In this document: positions 1 to 10,851 of the stretch, one piece after another
Position numbering within the stretch: the first letter of the stretch is position 1
How the letters are laid out: every line of letters starts with the position of its first letter
NCBI GenBank assembly: GCA_028023455.1
Contig: JAQFVV010000028.1
Location: forward strand, 126,001-190,000
DNA: 64,000 nucleotides
DNA from: Epiperipatus broadwayi
Lineage: Eukaryota; Onychophora; Udeonychophora; Euonychophora; Peripatidae
Reading direction: 5' to 3'
The notes under the pieces: model-generated
What the model was told of the DNA's origin: nothing
Databases searched by the model: none
Seen by the model: only the letters and a program-made list of their open reading frames with translations
Position numbers and translations under genes: made by a program

Positions 1-103
1 GTATCTTCTTTAAAAATAGATTACGATTCCTGCACTTAGTTTGTACTGGAGAATACTGTGGTACACAGAGACTGATATATTATCATGTCCGTATGCCCTA
101 AAA

Positions 104-790
104 CAGGAGTGGCCAAACTTTTAGATGTTGAGGTGACTTTTTTGGTGAAAGGATACCTGAGGGTGACTACGTATTTTCAGGGTTTTGAACTGGAAACCAG
201 AAAATAAACATTTTTACCAGAATGGAAAAAATAACAGTTTGAAGTCCTGATTTTTTAAAAATGTATTTACGAATTGGTGTTTTTTTATTTTTTTTTATAC
301 GGGCTTTTTAGGTATTCATAAATATTGGTGATATTTTTAGAAGATATTTACGAACTGATGTTTTTTTTTCTATAAAATACGAACTAGCGATGACTTATTA
401 AATTATCTCAGCTCCCTCTAGTAGTACAATTTATCCATGTTGCTTTATAAAATATTTATTAAATTACCTATAAATAATTATTTTCTAGAGCTGGTCCTGA
501 ATTTTAAAAAAAATTCAAGAAAATATGGAGAAAAAAAGGAAAATTATTGTATTAGAATTGTATTTAATTATTTTCAGCTTCTTCCGATCTGGATTTATTT
601 TTGAGATTGACAATAACAACAGGTATTATTTTAATTGAACTATTTTTAAACTAGAATAATTTTGAATTTTTCCTTTTTTTATTTTTTATATTCAAATCAG
701 CTCTGAATTTATCACTATAATTTGTCAATGTTCACGCCGCTTCGTGGTCGATTTCCAAAAATCTTGCAGTTGACTTCTTGGCCACCCCTG
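104..790. mobile_element. hAT-like non-autonomous DNA element (MITE)
   Basis: The ends are inverted repeats: CAGGAGTGGCCAA at 104-116 and, read on the minus strand, CAGGGGTGGCCAA ending at 790, with one mismatch. CAG...CTG termini followed by GGGTGGCCAA are typical of hAT-superfamily elements. The interior is AT-rich with no transposase frame, so this is a non-autonomous or decayed copy. The flanks (CCCTAAAA on the left, CCCTTGTC on the right) match only over CCCT, so the expected 8-bp target duplication is weak and the family call rests on the termini. Confidence 0.5.
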
Positions 791-3700
791 CCCTTGTCTG
801 ACAAACTATAAGATGTTTGAATATTTTAAGCCATTCCTCTGATGTGATAATGATGATACAAGTGATTTCTGGGAAGATATTGTGAAAACGTAAGCTACCA
901 ACAGATAGTTTATTAGATAGAAATCATTCTACCATATTATGTCTATTAATTATTCATGTTAAAAAAATATATTGAATTCATTATTATTTTTTGTATAGAT
1001 TTCTTAAAATATCTAGTTTTCATTGGAATTTAAATAAATAGTGAGTAAAATCAAAGACATTATTTCAGAAAATAAATTTCTAACTACAAATATTAAAGTG
1101 AACTCTGGATCTAGTAATTACAGGTCTATTGTTTTTTGCATCTATCGGCTGCTTTTTTAAATCCTGAATTCCATGACATTAAAATGCACAGTGTGATTCA
1201 ATAAAAAAAAATGACTGGTGACTCTTTAAGATGCCTCAACCGCCATTTCTGAATCAATGCATGTGTTATGTAGCAACACAATTTAGCTATTCACCATAAA
1301 AAAATTAAGATGCCAATGAGTCTATATCATGAGTCGTGACATTAAATGTGATAGTGTGTTTACCAAACTTAATCCATGATGGAACAATGCATCAACATTA
1401 AATTTAGTTCTAAACTGGATAAAACGGTTACTAAAATATTTGAAATGATGTTCTCAAATAGTTTGCATGATGAGATCATTGAAGGCAATTGACAAAGACA
1501 AAAAATATGCTATCACATTTTATGCCACAAATTATAATCTAAACAGGCTTAAAATTTTCATGGTGAATAGATAAACTATATTGTCATGTAGTACATGTAT
1601 TGGTTAAAAGATGGCACTGCAAGCAGCTTAGAGGAGAGAAAACAGCCTCTCTTTCACTGGATCACATGATACACATGCTTTTAATTTAGAGATTCATTGT
1701 TTTCCAAGCTGCCTTTTTTTTCTTCATATCTATTGTTGATAAATTATAGTTCTGATGCAATATTTGTTAGATTGGATGGATTTCTTTTAAATTTAAAAAA
1801 AACATCCAAGTATTAATAATTTTATGCATTAATATAAATGCTTCTAGCATGGAGCAAAAATTTCATAATATTTATTAAATCTTAAATGCATTTCATTGCA
1901 AAGCAGTTACTTCAAGAGATGTGTTCCAATGGCACTCATTTGAACATTTCGATTTTAAATTCATCACTCCATGCAGTAAGTGCATTGACCTAACATGTTA
2001 TTATGCTAACTTTTGTCTTTTAAAGATGCTTTGCACTGAAAGATTATTTAAAGATTTAATAAATATGTATTTTTAACCTTTTTTTTTGCTCCAGCGTTAA
2101 TATTTAAAATTATGCAATGTACTTATCAGTGTTTAATTGATGTTAAATATTATTAATGTATATATTATACCAGCTAACTCATCCTTCATAAATTTACACA
2201 CTATACTGGGGAAATTATCCGGACTTCATACTCATCAAATGACAATACAGTATTAATCTGTTATATATACACGTGTGGTTTTATTCAAAGCTCTTTATTT
2301 AAAACAATAGTTCCCCCGTTTCTAAATTTATATAATAAAGATAACTCAACTAATATTAATTAGTTATATTTTCCAGCTATCTTAGGTGTATCTACAATTA
2401 TATGGAAACTAATATTTTGTTTCGTCTTCCTTAAAGATAGATTTATAAGCACTGATTTTCTGGTCAGCCTTAAGTGCCAATTCTTAACTAAATAAAGAAT
2501 AATGCAACGAGGGAGAACATATAAAGAAAGCACGAACTAACTCCCAGTATGGCTATTCCCTATACTAGCTCAGCGTTATATTTTAACTCAGGGTAAGTGG
2601 TATTGATGAAGAATCGGAAATAGAGACACGGAACGATATTAATTGCGGTTATATTCACTTATAATATTTAATAACAAGTTATGGAAATAATTGAATGCCA
2701 ACTATGTATTTTTATTAAAAAAAAACAACAATTTATTTTAAACTCAAAATAACCAATAATAAAGTCTGACGAAATTATCATCTTATCCATACGTATATTT
2801 TATATATCTCTCTTCACCAAACATGAATAAAAAATAAATAAATAAAAAATACAATCAATCCAATAAATTCTCTTTTTCCATTATCTGACTATTAAACATA
2901 AAATATTATATACAGCGAATTAAAAAACCCCTTCTCTTTCTTCATTTATCCTTCGCATATATCGGTGTCTGTGGATGGGTATACATACGCACGTATATAT
3001 GAGTTCCCCCCTCTTTTGGTCATACAATAAAAAAGAAAAGGAAATAAACAATAGAAAACAATTTTACAATCAATTATAAAATTAAGAATAAAGTATAAGT
3101 TTTCACCTTATTTCCCGGTATTGTAATCACAAAAATCTGTAAACCTACCCACATGTATAGTGAGATGCAAAACTCTCATGGAATTACCCCCCGCCACAAA
3201 TCATACCATTGTTTTATCAAACGCTCAAAAAAATCAAGAAACGTGACCAGCTCCTGGCCTCCAGTAAAGTCTTTGATGACACCTGGTCTTTAACTGCTCT
3301 TTCCTTTTCCTGATTATCAACTCCCACCTACCCAGCATTATAGAATAAGAAATTCTAAAAGAAAATATTCATGTTTATATAAAAAATGCTTATTCCATTA
3401 ATCAAGTTCTTAGAATCTCATCACTATACCTAACCACATAAGAGTATAACAATTGTACTCTCATAACAAAATCTAGCCAGATAACAAATAGAACATTATA
3501 TAATCATATCATTGTACAATTTATTCATTTATCTATCCTTTATTAGTATGTAATCACTATTTATTGTTAATAAAATTTTTGTTGAAATGTGTCAACTTTA
3601 CTTTTGACCATTTCATTACCCAAAGAATATTCAAATCTTTTCTTGATTAAAAATAATATTTTCTTTTGAGAATTCCAAAATGATCTTCAGTAATAAGCAG

Positions 3701-3896
3701 CCCATACCTTTTCAGTTCATGCAAATGTTTTTGCTGGATTTTTTTTTGTGACAGCATATGCATCACACATTTGGCAGAATGCAACAGAAAGAACAAAATT
3801 ACTGGATGAAACATCTGGTATTCCACTGATTTGTGTACTCCATCATAGTTATTATTTAATACTTAAACATATATGTAGCATCCATGACAGATATAT
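791..3896. other. AT-rich DNA without recognisable genes
   Basis: I see no coding region, RNA gene or well-bounded repeat. A short stretch near 1246-1264 (TCTGAATCAATGCATGTG) recurs near 17146, and the surrounding few hundred bases of both places look distantly alike, so an old dispersed repeat is possible. The short open frame starting near 3748 runs into the LTR that follows and is not supported as a gene. Confidence 0.5.
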
Positions 3897-5440
3897 TGTG
3901 CCAATGCCAAATTGGCACATGTATATAAAATAATTTTGTATAAAAATTATTATCAAAATCTTTCGGAAAAAGGAATTTTAAAGTTACAATTAATTACTTT
4001 AAAGAGGGGAGAGAAAGTTTTCCTATAAAAAAACAAAAAAACAAACTAAGAGTTTCATAAAAGTTAAAGAATATTATTATTATTATAAATTAAAAGTTTA
4101 AAAAATATATAAAAATCTCTTTTCATTCCAGTTTATTGTAATAGATTATATTAGTGCGTGCGAATGTAAACAAAAGTATGCATGTAAGAATAATATAAAA
4201 AAAAGAAAACTGAATAAAGAAATGAAATGTATTTCAAAAGAAACACAGTGGTGGACTGCTTTTTAAAGATATGAAAACAACACATTTTAAAATAGCTACT
4301 ACTAATAAAATATTCAATCGAAAAACACGTCATAATAATTAATCTAAAGGAATTTCGACAACACGTATTGCCGGAGGATATTAAAACAAAAACACGTCGC
4401 AGGTATAAATAGACTTTTTTTTGTTTTATCAGACATTCAGTTGGAGTTTGAAATTCAGTCTAGTTTTACTGTGTCAGTTTACAGAAATGCAGTGCTGAAA
4501 AGCTTTTGGAAATATACGCTTGTGCTCCAGCCTTTTTAGTCCAATAAGATCATCAAAACCTGCCTGAGAAATAATGTCTGGATAACAACACAGAAACCCT
4601 CCGTCCAAACGTGCAGCTGTCTCCAAGAAGAAACCAACGGATTACCATAAATTCTCTTCCATAAACAAAATCTAACCGGTTAGATACAATCCATCAGAAG
4701 CAGCAGAAGTAGCCACCGACAAGGAAAAAAATCCTAGGTATCTGTTTTAGTATTATTTACAAGTAGTAGTCACCACTGTAATCCGTAAATATTGAAGATT
4801 AACATTATATGAACTCTATCATACATAAAAGGAACTATTGATGTGTGTGCGTGAGTTTCAAATGTTATTAATGCTTTATTATTATTTTTTTCGAATGAGA
4901 TAATTAAATGTCTAAGATTATGTTGCCTTGTTCATGAAATATCCTATCATATGTTAATTTAAAAAAGTGCGCGCAAATTTGATTTATAAAATGTTTAGAA
5001 GCTTTATGTTGGTTAGTAAATTATATTTAAACTTAATTGATGTTGATTGAAATAAATTATTTTTAAATTTAAACTTGATCTGTCGGTCAATTCTTTTTAT
5101 TAATATCTTATTAGCAATAAGTATCATTGATTAAAATTAGACTGGGCTGGTTAAGGGAATTGTTTCGAGCGCTGGATTATGAGCCTATTACCCGAATATG
5201 TTAGTCTTCAGACTAGCTGGCGCCCCGGGGTTTACCCCGAAACAAATAAAGTATTTGGATGGTAGGGGTTTGAATCTAGCAGCCGAGATGGGCCATTGTT
5301 GATAGTTAAAGCTATTAATAAGATCTCCCATTTTGCTCGAACGTGCCGTTCGTTCACCTAACCTTTATAATATTATAAATGTATTATGAAGGAGTTTGAA
5401 ACAGCCAAAACTTATATATACGTATAAGTAGGTGGTTTCA
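3897..5440 (+). repeat. 5' LTR
   Basis: This region repeats at 8263-9821. It starts TGTGCCAATGCC and ends in GGTGGTTTCA, giving the usual TG...CA ends. The first bases form a small inverted repeat (TGTGCCAA and TTGGCACA around a short loop). Relative to the 3' LTR it seems to lack five bases at its extreme start (TGTAA). A TATA box lies about 0.5 kb inside. A GC-rich hairpin (GGGGTTTACCCC, near 5227-5238) lies toward the end. Confidence 0.85.
4404..4411 (+). promoter_or_regulatory. LTR TATA box
   Basis: TATAAATA is followed by TCAGACATTCAGT at 4429-4441, which offers initiator-like TCAGA and TCAGT starts about 27 and 35 bases downstream. The same arrangement is kept in the 3' LTR at 8766-8773. 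This fits an RNA polymerase II promoter for the retroelement. Confidence 0.6.
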
Positions 5441-5459
5441 GCGTCGACCTGGACATAAA

Positions 5460-5488
5460 TGGCTTTACCCAACGTTTGGGGCTGAACC
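5460..5488 (+). promoter_or_regulatory. Primer-binding-site-like sequence (tRNA-Lys type)
   Basis: Starting 19 bases after the LTR end is TGGC, then CCCAACGT, then GGGGCT and GAACC, in the order found in the complement of the 3' end of animal tRNA-Lys (TGGCGCCCAACGTGGGGC). There are extra bases (TTTA and TT) between the blocks, so it is either degenerate or a related primer. Position and order support the call; exact pairing does not. Confidence 0.45.
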
Positions 5489-5846
5489 TAAGAAATAACA
5501 GTATATAAATGCTTTGTTTCTTGTTTAAAGATAAAAACCTTAAAGAAATCTAAATTACGTAGGTAAAAATGTATTAAACTAAAAATAAAAAAAAGAATTG
5601 ACCGAAATTTTTTTTTTCTTACTTCTTTAAATGAAAAGAGATTTTGTGCTATTTACGTTCTGTTAAATAAATGACAGTTGGGTGTTTGGGCAGTTAAACA
5701 TTAAGATCGGGTAGGGTAAACGGACAAAAGAGAGCGAGCCACTTATTTTGTTTAGAAAGAAATAAATAAAATAGTAATTAGTAAACTTATTAAAAGAAAA
5801 TACGTATCAAAAATAATATAAAAAAGTAAAGTTTAAAATTATAAGG

Positions 5847-6311
5847 ATGACAAGAAATAAACCTAAAATGGAAACTCAAGGTAAAAAAACAGACAATGTT
5901 CCCAGCGAGGAACAAAATAAAACCGAAACTAATGAAATAGAAAAGGTCCCCAGTGAAGAAAAAATAGAAATTCAAGCGAAAGAAGTAGAGAATGCGTCAA
6001 GTGAGAAACAAAAAGAGGAAGACAAAAAAGAGGTTGAGCAAAAAGAAGAGAAAAGAGAAATCATAGCTTTACTAAACAGCATGTTTGAAAAACAAAAAGA
6101 AACAGCAGAAGAATATAAAAAAATAGCTGAAGAGCTTAAAGACCAAAATAATGAAATGAAGAGTAAATTGGAAGGGCAAGCTGAAATGCTTGAAAAGTTA
6201 AAGGACCAGATCGAAATGGGCCAGAATAAAATAAAAGAAGAAATTAGGGAAGAAATACAAGAGATTAAAACACAAGTAGAAAATCAAATAGAGACCCTAC
6301 TAAGTAATTGA
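5847..6311 (+). CDS. Gag N-terminal region, charged coiled-coil protein of the LTR element
   Basis: This is an open frame of 154 residues starting with ATG 0.4 kb after the LTR. It is very rich in Glu, Lys and Gln. After a low-complexity acidic/basic first half (about residues 1-65), residues 70-150 show heptad-like spacing of Leu, Met and Ile, consistent with a long coiled coil. Such a region is common at the N-terminus of Gag-like proteins of LTR elements, where it may drive assembly. The frame ends just before a second gag-like frame at 6512. Whether the stop is natural or a break cannot be told. The function is inferred from position; no capsid motif lies in this part. Confidence 0.55.
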   Translation: MTRNKPKMETQGKKTDNVPSEEQNKTETNEIEKVPSEEKIEIQAKEVENASSEKQKEEDKKEVEQKEEKREIIALLNSMFEKQKETAEEYKKIAEELKDQNNEMKSKLEGQAEMLEKLKDQIEMGQNKIKEEIREEIQEIKTQVENQIETLLSN

Positions 6312-6511
6312 AAAAAATAAGATAGAAGAGAGAAAAGTAATTGAGGAGATAAAAGCGGAATGACGATTTAGCTCGGAAAGTAAATCAAAAAATTGTTCGC
6401 AAACGAAATAAAACAGTGGACCACTCGAGTGCAAACACCACATTATGAACAACGGCTATCGTGAACCGTTTTTGAAAATCGAATATTTTCTGGCCATCAA
6501 GGTGAACTCCT

Positions 6512-7184
6512 ATGGAGCATTTAAATAGTTTGGAGTGCTATTTCGCTATGAATAAATTAAGTGAGGAGGCTATGATCGCAATAGCTTGTAGCCATTTACA
6601 AGGGAATTCGCAAGCTTGGTGGGACTCTTTATATAAAAAACCCGTCACTTTTGCCGAATATAAAATTGCTATTTTAGCGAGTTATTGGAGTGAAGATTAT
6701 CAGGAAAATCTTCGTCACCAGATCTCGCAAGATAAATGGCACCTGGTGAACCTTTGTTTTTTTTTTAGAGGCAGTGGCAAAATTACGCTCGTTAACAGCA
6801 GACCCTCTATCTGAACAACAAATTGTCAGGATAGCCGCCATAGTTTCCTCATAATGTCGAGCAATGCTCATAGGGACTGAAAGGAAAACAGTGGAACAAA
6901 TGGCGGAATTGTTGAGCGCTTTCGACAGAGCTAGACCAACGGGTGACACGAGAGATAGGGGATTCAAACCCCAACTTAGAGAGCCGGCTGTAAACGCCGT
7001 AGGGTATAGATGTAGGTGGAATTCGGGGAGTCCCCGGAGGAGACGCTATTCTAATAGTCCCGAGAGAACAAGAATCTTTCGAAGAACCGACAGCGATCCT
7101 GACATCTCGCATACTAGAGTTAAGGAAAGGCCCAGGGGTGATTCTCAATCCCCCAGCACGAGTGGCTATATGCGAAAGATCTAA
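6512..7184 (+). pseudogene. Gag capsid-like region, frameshifted
   Basis: The first frame (6512-6814) holds a retrotransposon-gag signature: an aromatic-rich helix, then ACSHLQGNSQAWWDSL near residues 25-40, the usual A-x-x-x-L-x-G-x-A-x-x-W pattern of capsid proteins. Coding character then shifts frame at a long T run (about 6755-6766) and continues in another frame to 7184. The later part is rich in Arg, Ser and Pro (for example SGSPRRRRYSNSPERTR), a basic tail that could bind nucleic acid. No CCHC zinc knuckle was seen. A homopolymer sequencing error at the T run could equally explain the shift, so a true pseudogene is not proven. Confidence 0.6.
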
Positions 7185-7393
7185 AATATGATAGAGAACC
7201 GCCAGACAAAAATTAAAAATATGTAATCTGACGGATTTGCCGGTTTGACCAATTATTATCGACCATGGACTCGGAAAAATGGACATTGTTTGCTAGGATT
7301 TAAAAAAGATAAATGAGTATCAAGTTAGTTCGAATAATTAAGAAAGATTAAAGGTTATAATAGTAAATATATAATAATCTTAGAGTTTTTAAA

Positions 7394-7650
7394 ATGTCAA
7401 AACCCTCGATTATGTCTTATCGATTATATTGATATCCCAGCTCATAAGTCTAGAACATAGCGGAGCGTGACAAACAAAATAAATAATGTAAAAAAAAAAA
7501 AATTAGACAAGCAAAATGATTATGTCAAAAACCCTCGATTATGTCTTATCGATTATATTGATATCCTAGCTCATAAGTCTAGAACATAGCGGAGCGTGAC
7601 ACAAATAAAATAAATGTGTAAAATCAAAATAGACAAACGAAATGAAAATG
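7394..7650 (+). repeat. Two direct repeats of about 128 bp in the LTR element
   Basis: The block starting ATGTCAAAACCCTCGATTAT at 7394 is repeated from 7522 with few changes and includes the shared piece ACATAGCGGAGCGTGAC. It lies between the gag remains and the polypurine tract, where pol would normally be. It has no open frame. Confidence 0.8.
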
Positions 7651-7844
7651 TTTTTTTTTAAAAAAAAAAACTAAATAAATAAGCGTATAAGGAAAGTGTT
7701 AATGAAAATAAAACATTAGTAAATGATTTAAAATATGATTCCGTAATATAAATAAATATGTAAACTAATGTCCGTGATGGTTTAAGAATAGTATCGTAAA
7801 ACTAATATTTAATAATGTTCACAAAGTTTTGAAAATAATGTGTG

Positions 7845-7857
7845 AGATCGGAAGAGC
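7845..7857 (+). other. Illumina adapter sequence (AGATCGGAAGAGC)
   Basis: All 13 bases of the standard Illumina read-through adapter core occur here, followed by an A run. On its own this could be chance, but a longer adapter match lies 1.5 kb away in the same element. I read it as assembly contamination, not biology. Confidence 0.75.
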
Positions 7858-8243
7858 AAAAAAAAAATGTTAAACTAATGTTCATATGAATTTAAAATAA
7901 AGTTGTAAGTAGGCATGGGTATATACGCGCACATACACTGTAATATTCGGTAAATACGATACCTTATGATGAGTATCTTAAATGTATTTATCCAGATATC
8001 CTTTTAGGTTATTTTCTTGGTACTGCTGCACCTTATGGTGAGTGCAAAAAGGGGTTTATTTATTATAGATTCCCTGTAAGCAAGTCCAGTAATAACTCGA
8101 TATCTAGAATATTAGTAGGTGTAGAATTATGCTGCACATATACACATGTGTAGGAATTATCTAGAATAAAAAAAATTAATAAATCTTTATAGTCAATTAA
8201 AATTGCAAGAGATAAAATGGTCAAAAATGACGCATTTTACTCT

Positions 8244-8257
8244 AAAACGAAGGGGGG
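8244..8257 (+). promoter_or_regulatory. Polypurine tract
   Basis: AAAACGAAGGGGGG sits immediately before TGTAATGTGCC, the start of the 3' LTR. That is the expected place and composition for the plus-strand primer of an LTR retrotransposon. Confidence 0.65.
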
Positions 8258-9821
8258 TGTAATGTGCCAATGCCAAATTGGCACATGTATATAAAATAAT
8301 TTTGTATAAAAATTATTATCAAAACTTTCGGAAAAGGAATTTTAAAGTTACAATTAATTACTTTAAAGAGGGAGAGAAAGTTTTCCTATAAAAACAAAAA
8401 ACAAACTAAGAGTTTCATAAAAGTTAAAGAATATTATTATTATTATAAATTAAAAGTTTAAAAAATATATAAAAATCTCTTTCATTCCAGTTTATTGTAA
8501 TAGATTATATTAGTGCGTGCGAATGTAAACAAAAGTATGCATGTAAGAATAATATAAAAAAAAGAAAACTGAATAAAGAAATGAAATGTATTTCAAAAGA
8601 AACACAGTGGTGGACTGCTTTTTAAAGATATGAAAACAACACATTTTAAAATAGCTACTACTAATAAAATATTCAATCGAAAAACACGTTGTCATAATAA
8701 TTAATCTAAAGGAATTTCGACAACACGTATTGCCGGAGGATATTAAAACAAAAACACGTCGCAGGTATAAATAGACTTTTTTTTTGTTTTATCAGACATT
8801 CAGTTGGAGTTTGAAATTCAGTCTAGTTTTACTGTGTCAGTTTACAGAAATGCAGTGCTGAAAAGCTTTTGGAAATATACGCTTGTGCTCCAGCCTTTTA
8901 GTCCAATAAGATCATCAAAACCTGCCTGAGAAATAATGTCTGGATAACAACACAGAAACCCTCCCAAACGTGCAGCTGTCTCCAAGAAGAAACCAACGGA
9001 TTACCATAAATTCTCTTCCATAAACAAAATCTAACCGGTTAGATACCATCCATTTGAAGCAGCAGAAGTAGCCACCGACAAGAAAAAAAAATCCTAGGTA
9101 TCTGTTTTATTATTATTATTTACCAGTAGTAGTCACCACTGTAATCCGTAAATATTGAAGATTAACATTATATGAACTCTATCATACATAAAAGGAACTA
9201 TTGATGTGTGTGCGTGAGTTTCAAATGTTATTAATGCTTTATTATTATTTTTTTTGCGAATGAGAGTTAATTAAATGTCTAAGATTATGTTGCCTTGTTC
9301 ATGAAATATCCTATCATATGTTAATTTAAAAAAATGTGCGTGCGCGAAATTTGGATTTATAAAATGTTTAGAATGCGTTTACGACGCTCTTCCGATCTAT
9401 TATATTTAAACTTAATTGATGTTGATTGAAATAAATTATTTTTAAATTTAAATTTGATCTGTCGGTCAATTCTTTTTATTAATATCTTATTAGCAATAAG
9501 TATCATTGATTAAAATTAGACTGGGCTGGTTAAGGGAATTGTTTCGAGCGCTGGATTATGAGTCTATTACCCGAATATGTTAGTCTTCAGACTAGCTGGC
9601 GCCCCGGGGTTTACCCCGAAACAAATAAAGTATTTGGATGGTAGGGGTTTGAATCTAGCAGCCGAGATGGGCCATTGTTGATAGTTAAAGCTATTAATAA
9701 GATCTCCCATTTTGCTCGAACGTGCCGGTTCGTTCACCTAACCTTTATAATATTATAAATGTATTATGAAGGAGTTTGGAACAGGCCAAAACTTATATAT
9801 ACGTATAAGTAGGTGGTTTCA
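8258..9821 (+). repeat. 3' LTR
   Basis: This is a near-identical copy of 3897-5440, with the TATA box at 8766-8773. It begins TGTAATGTGCC directly after the polypurine tract. One block differs sharply from the 5' LTR: around 9372-9400 the LTR sequence is replaced by an Illumina adapter. It ends in GGTGGTTTCA like its partner. Confidence 0.85.
9381..9398 (+). other. Illumina adapter embedded in the 3' LTR
   Basis: ACGACGCTCTTCCGATCT is an exact 18-base match to the end of the Illumina TruSeq/P5 adapter. At the same point the 5' LTR (about 5000-5022) has ordinary LTR sequence, so the adapter replaces real bases. This is direct evidence of an assembly error here. Confidence 0.95.
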
Positions 9822-10319
9822 GCGGTTTGCTGAGTACAGAACAATTATTTCCAACAACTGTTTCTTTTTCTTTTCTTTTTAGAAATCCTGGTTCATTCTT
9901 TTAAACTCCTTGTACTTTAAAATTTCACTTTTATGTTCAATTGAAATCTTAATTTAGCTTTCATTTTACATATCTTAACCAAAACCTTTTCCCCAAAAGT
10001 CATGTTGGTACAATCATAAATTAGCCAAAATAACATTTGTAGTCCAGCTCTTCACAAAAGTTTTTTTTTCTTTCTCCTGGGGACAGCAAACTGAAGAAAC
10101 ACCAGCATGAAACAAAAAAGTCTCTTCTTTTCAATACATTTTCTTTTTATACTTCCCTTACATAAAAGAAAAATGCTGAGTCATCATTCAGGTGATCATT
10201 ATTAACATTTTATCTTGCACAAAAACAACACAAGAATAAAAAAATTTGCACATAATTATAAACTTTTCAATAAGGTCCAATCACCTGATTCAACTATGAA
10301 CAAAAAGAAATCTTGTGCA
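9822..10319. other. AT-rich DNA, nothing recognised
   Basis: There are C/T-rich and A-rich runs without an open frame or clear repeat structure between the LTR element and the inverted-repeat element that follows. Confidence 0.4.
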
Positions 10320-10812
10320 TTGAATCAGTATAAGATTTATTAGTACTTGTGAGTTTTTAAGAATACCAAGATGGCAGCCTGTATTTCATTAACAATCTTC
10401 CGATGTTTACAAAATAAATGTTAAATTCTAGAAAAAAGAACAAATTGATAAATTTCATTAACAATTTTTATTTCAGTTTTGTTTTTTACTTCCCGCCAAG
10501 ACATTTACAAAATGAGTGGAAGCTCTACAATCCGCTGAAGTGTGTTTGTTTTGTTAAATTTAAAAGTAAACTAATAAATTCTGATAAATTTAATTGACAA
10601 TCTTTACTTCAATTTTTTTAAAAATTTATTTCCCAAAGATATGTTGGTTATATTTACAAAAAAGTGAGTGGAGGGCCTACATTTTCCTGAAAATGTTTTA
10701 CTTATATTTACAAAAAATGAACCCAAAAATATATATACATACAATATTTACAGTTTATTCATACCTACAATCTCCCGAAGATGTTTTAGTTACATTTCCA
10801 AAAAATAAAACA

Positions 10813-10851
<39 letters not shown>

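Larger units (their letters stand above)
3897..9821 (+). mobile_element. LTR retrotransposon, gag-only (Ty3/gypsy-like), + strand
   Basis: Two near-identical LTRs of about 1.55 kb flank about 2.8 kb of internal DNA. The order is LTR, a primer-binding-site-like sequence, a gag region, a polypurine tract, LTR, as in an LTR retrotransposon. No protease, reverse transcriptase, RNase H or integrase can be read between the gag remains and the 3' LTR. The copy is therefore non-autonomous, deleted, or misassembled: an Illumina adapter lies in the internal part and another in the 3' LTR. The flanks show no convincing target-site duplication. The LTRs differ mostly by small indels in homopolymers, so the insertion looks fairly young or the sequence has indel errors. 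Assignment to Ty3/gypsy rests on the gag domain and the polypurine tract and is tentative. Confidence 0.8.

Noticed and set aside
588-600. Adapter-like CTTCTTCCGATCT
   Set aside because: Only ten bases (CTTCCGATCT) match the Illumina adapter end; it lies within a coherent repeat and may be chance.
4151-4333. 60-residue frame, repeated at 8510-8695
   Set aside because: The two frames match only because they lie in the two LTRs; they are antisense to the element and hydrophobic by AT bias.
5219-5250. TGGCGCC followed by a GC-rich hairpin, at first taken as the primer-binding site
   Set aside because: It occurs in both LTRs and so is inside the LTR; the site at 5460-5488 fits better.
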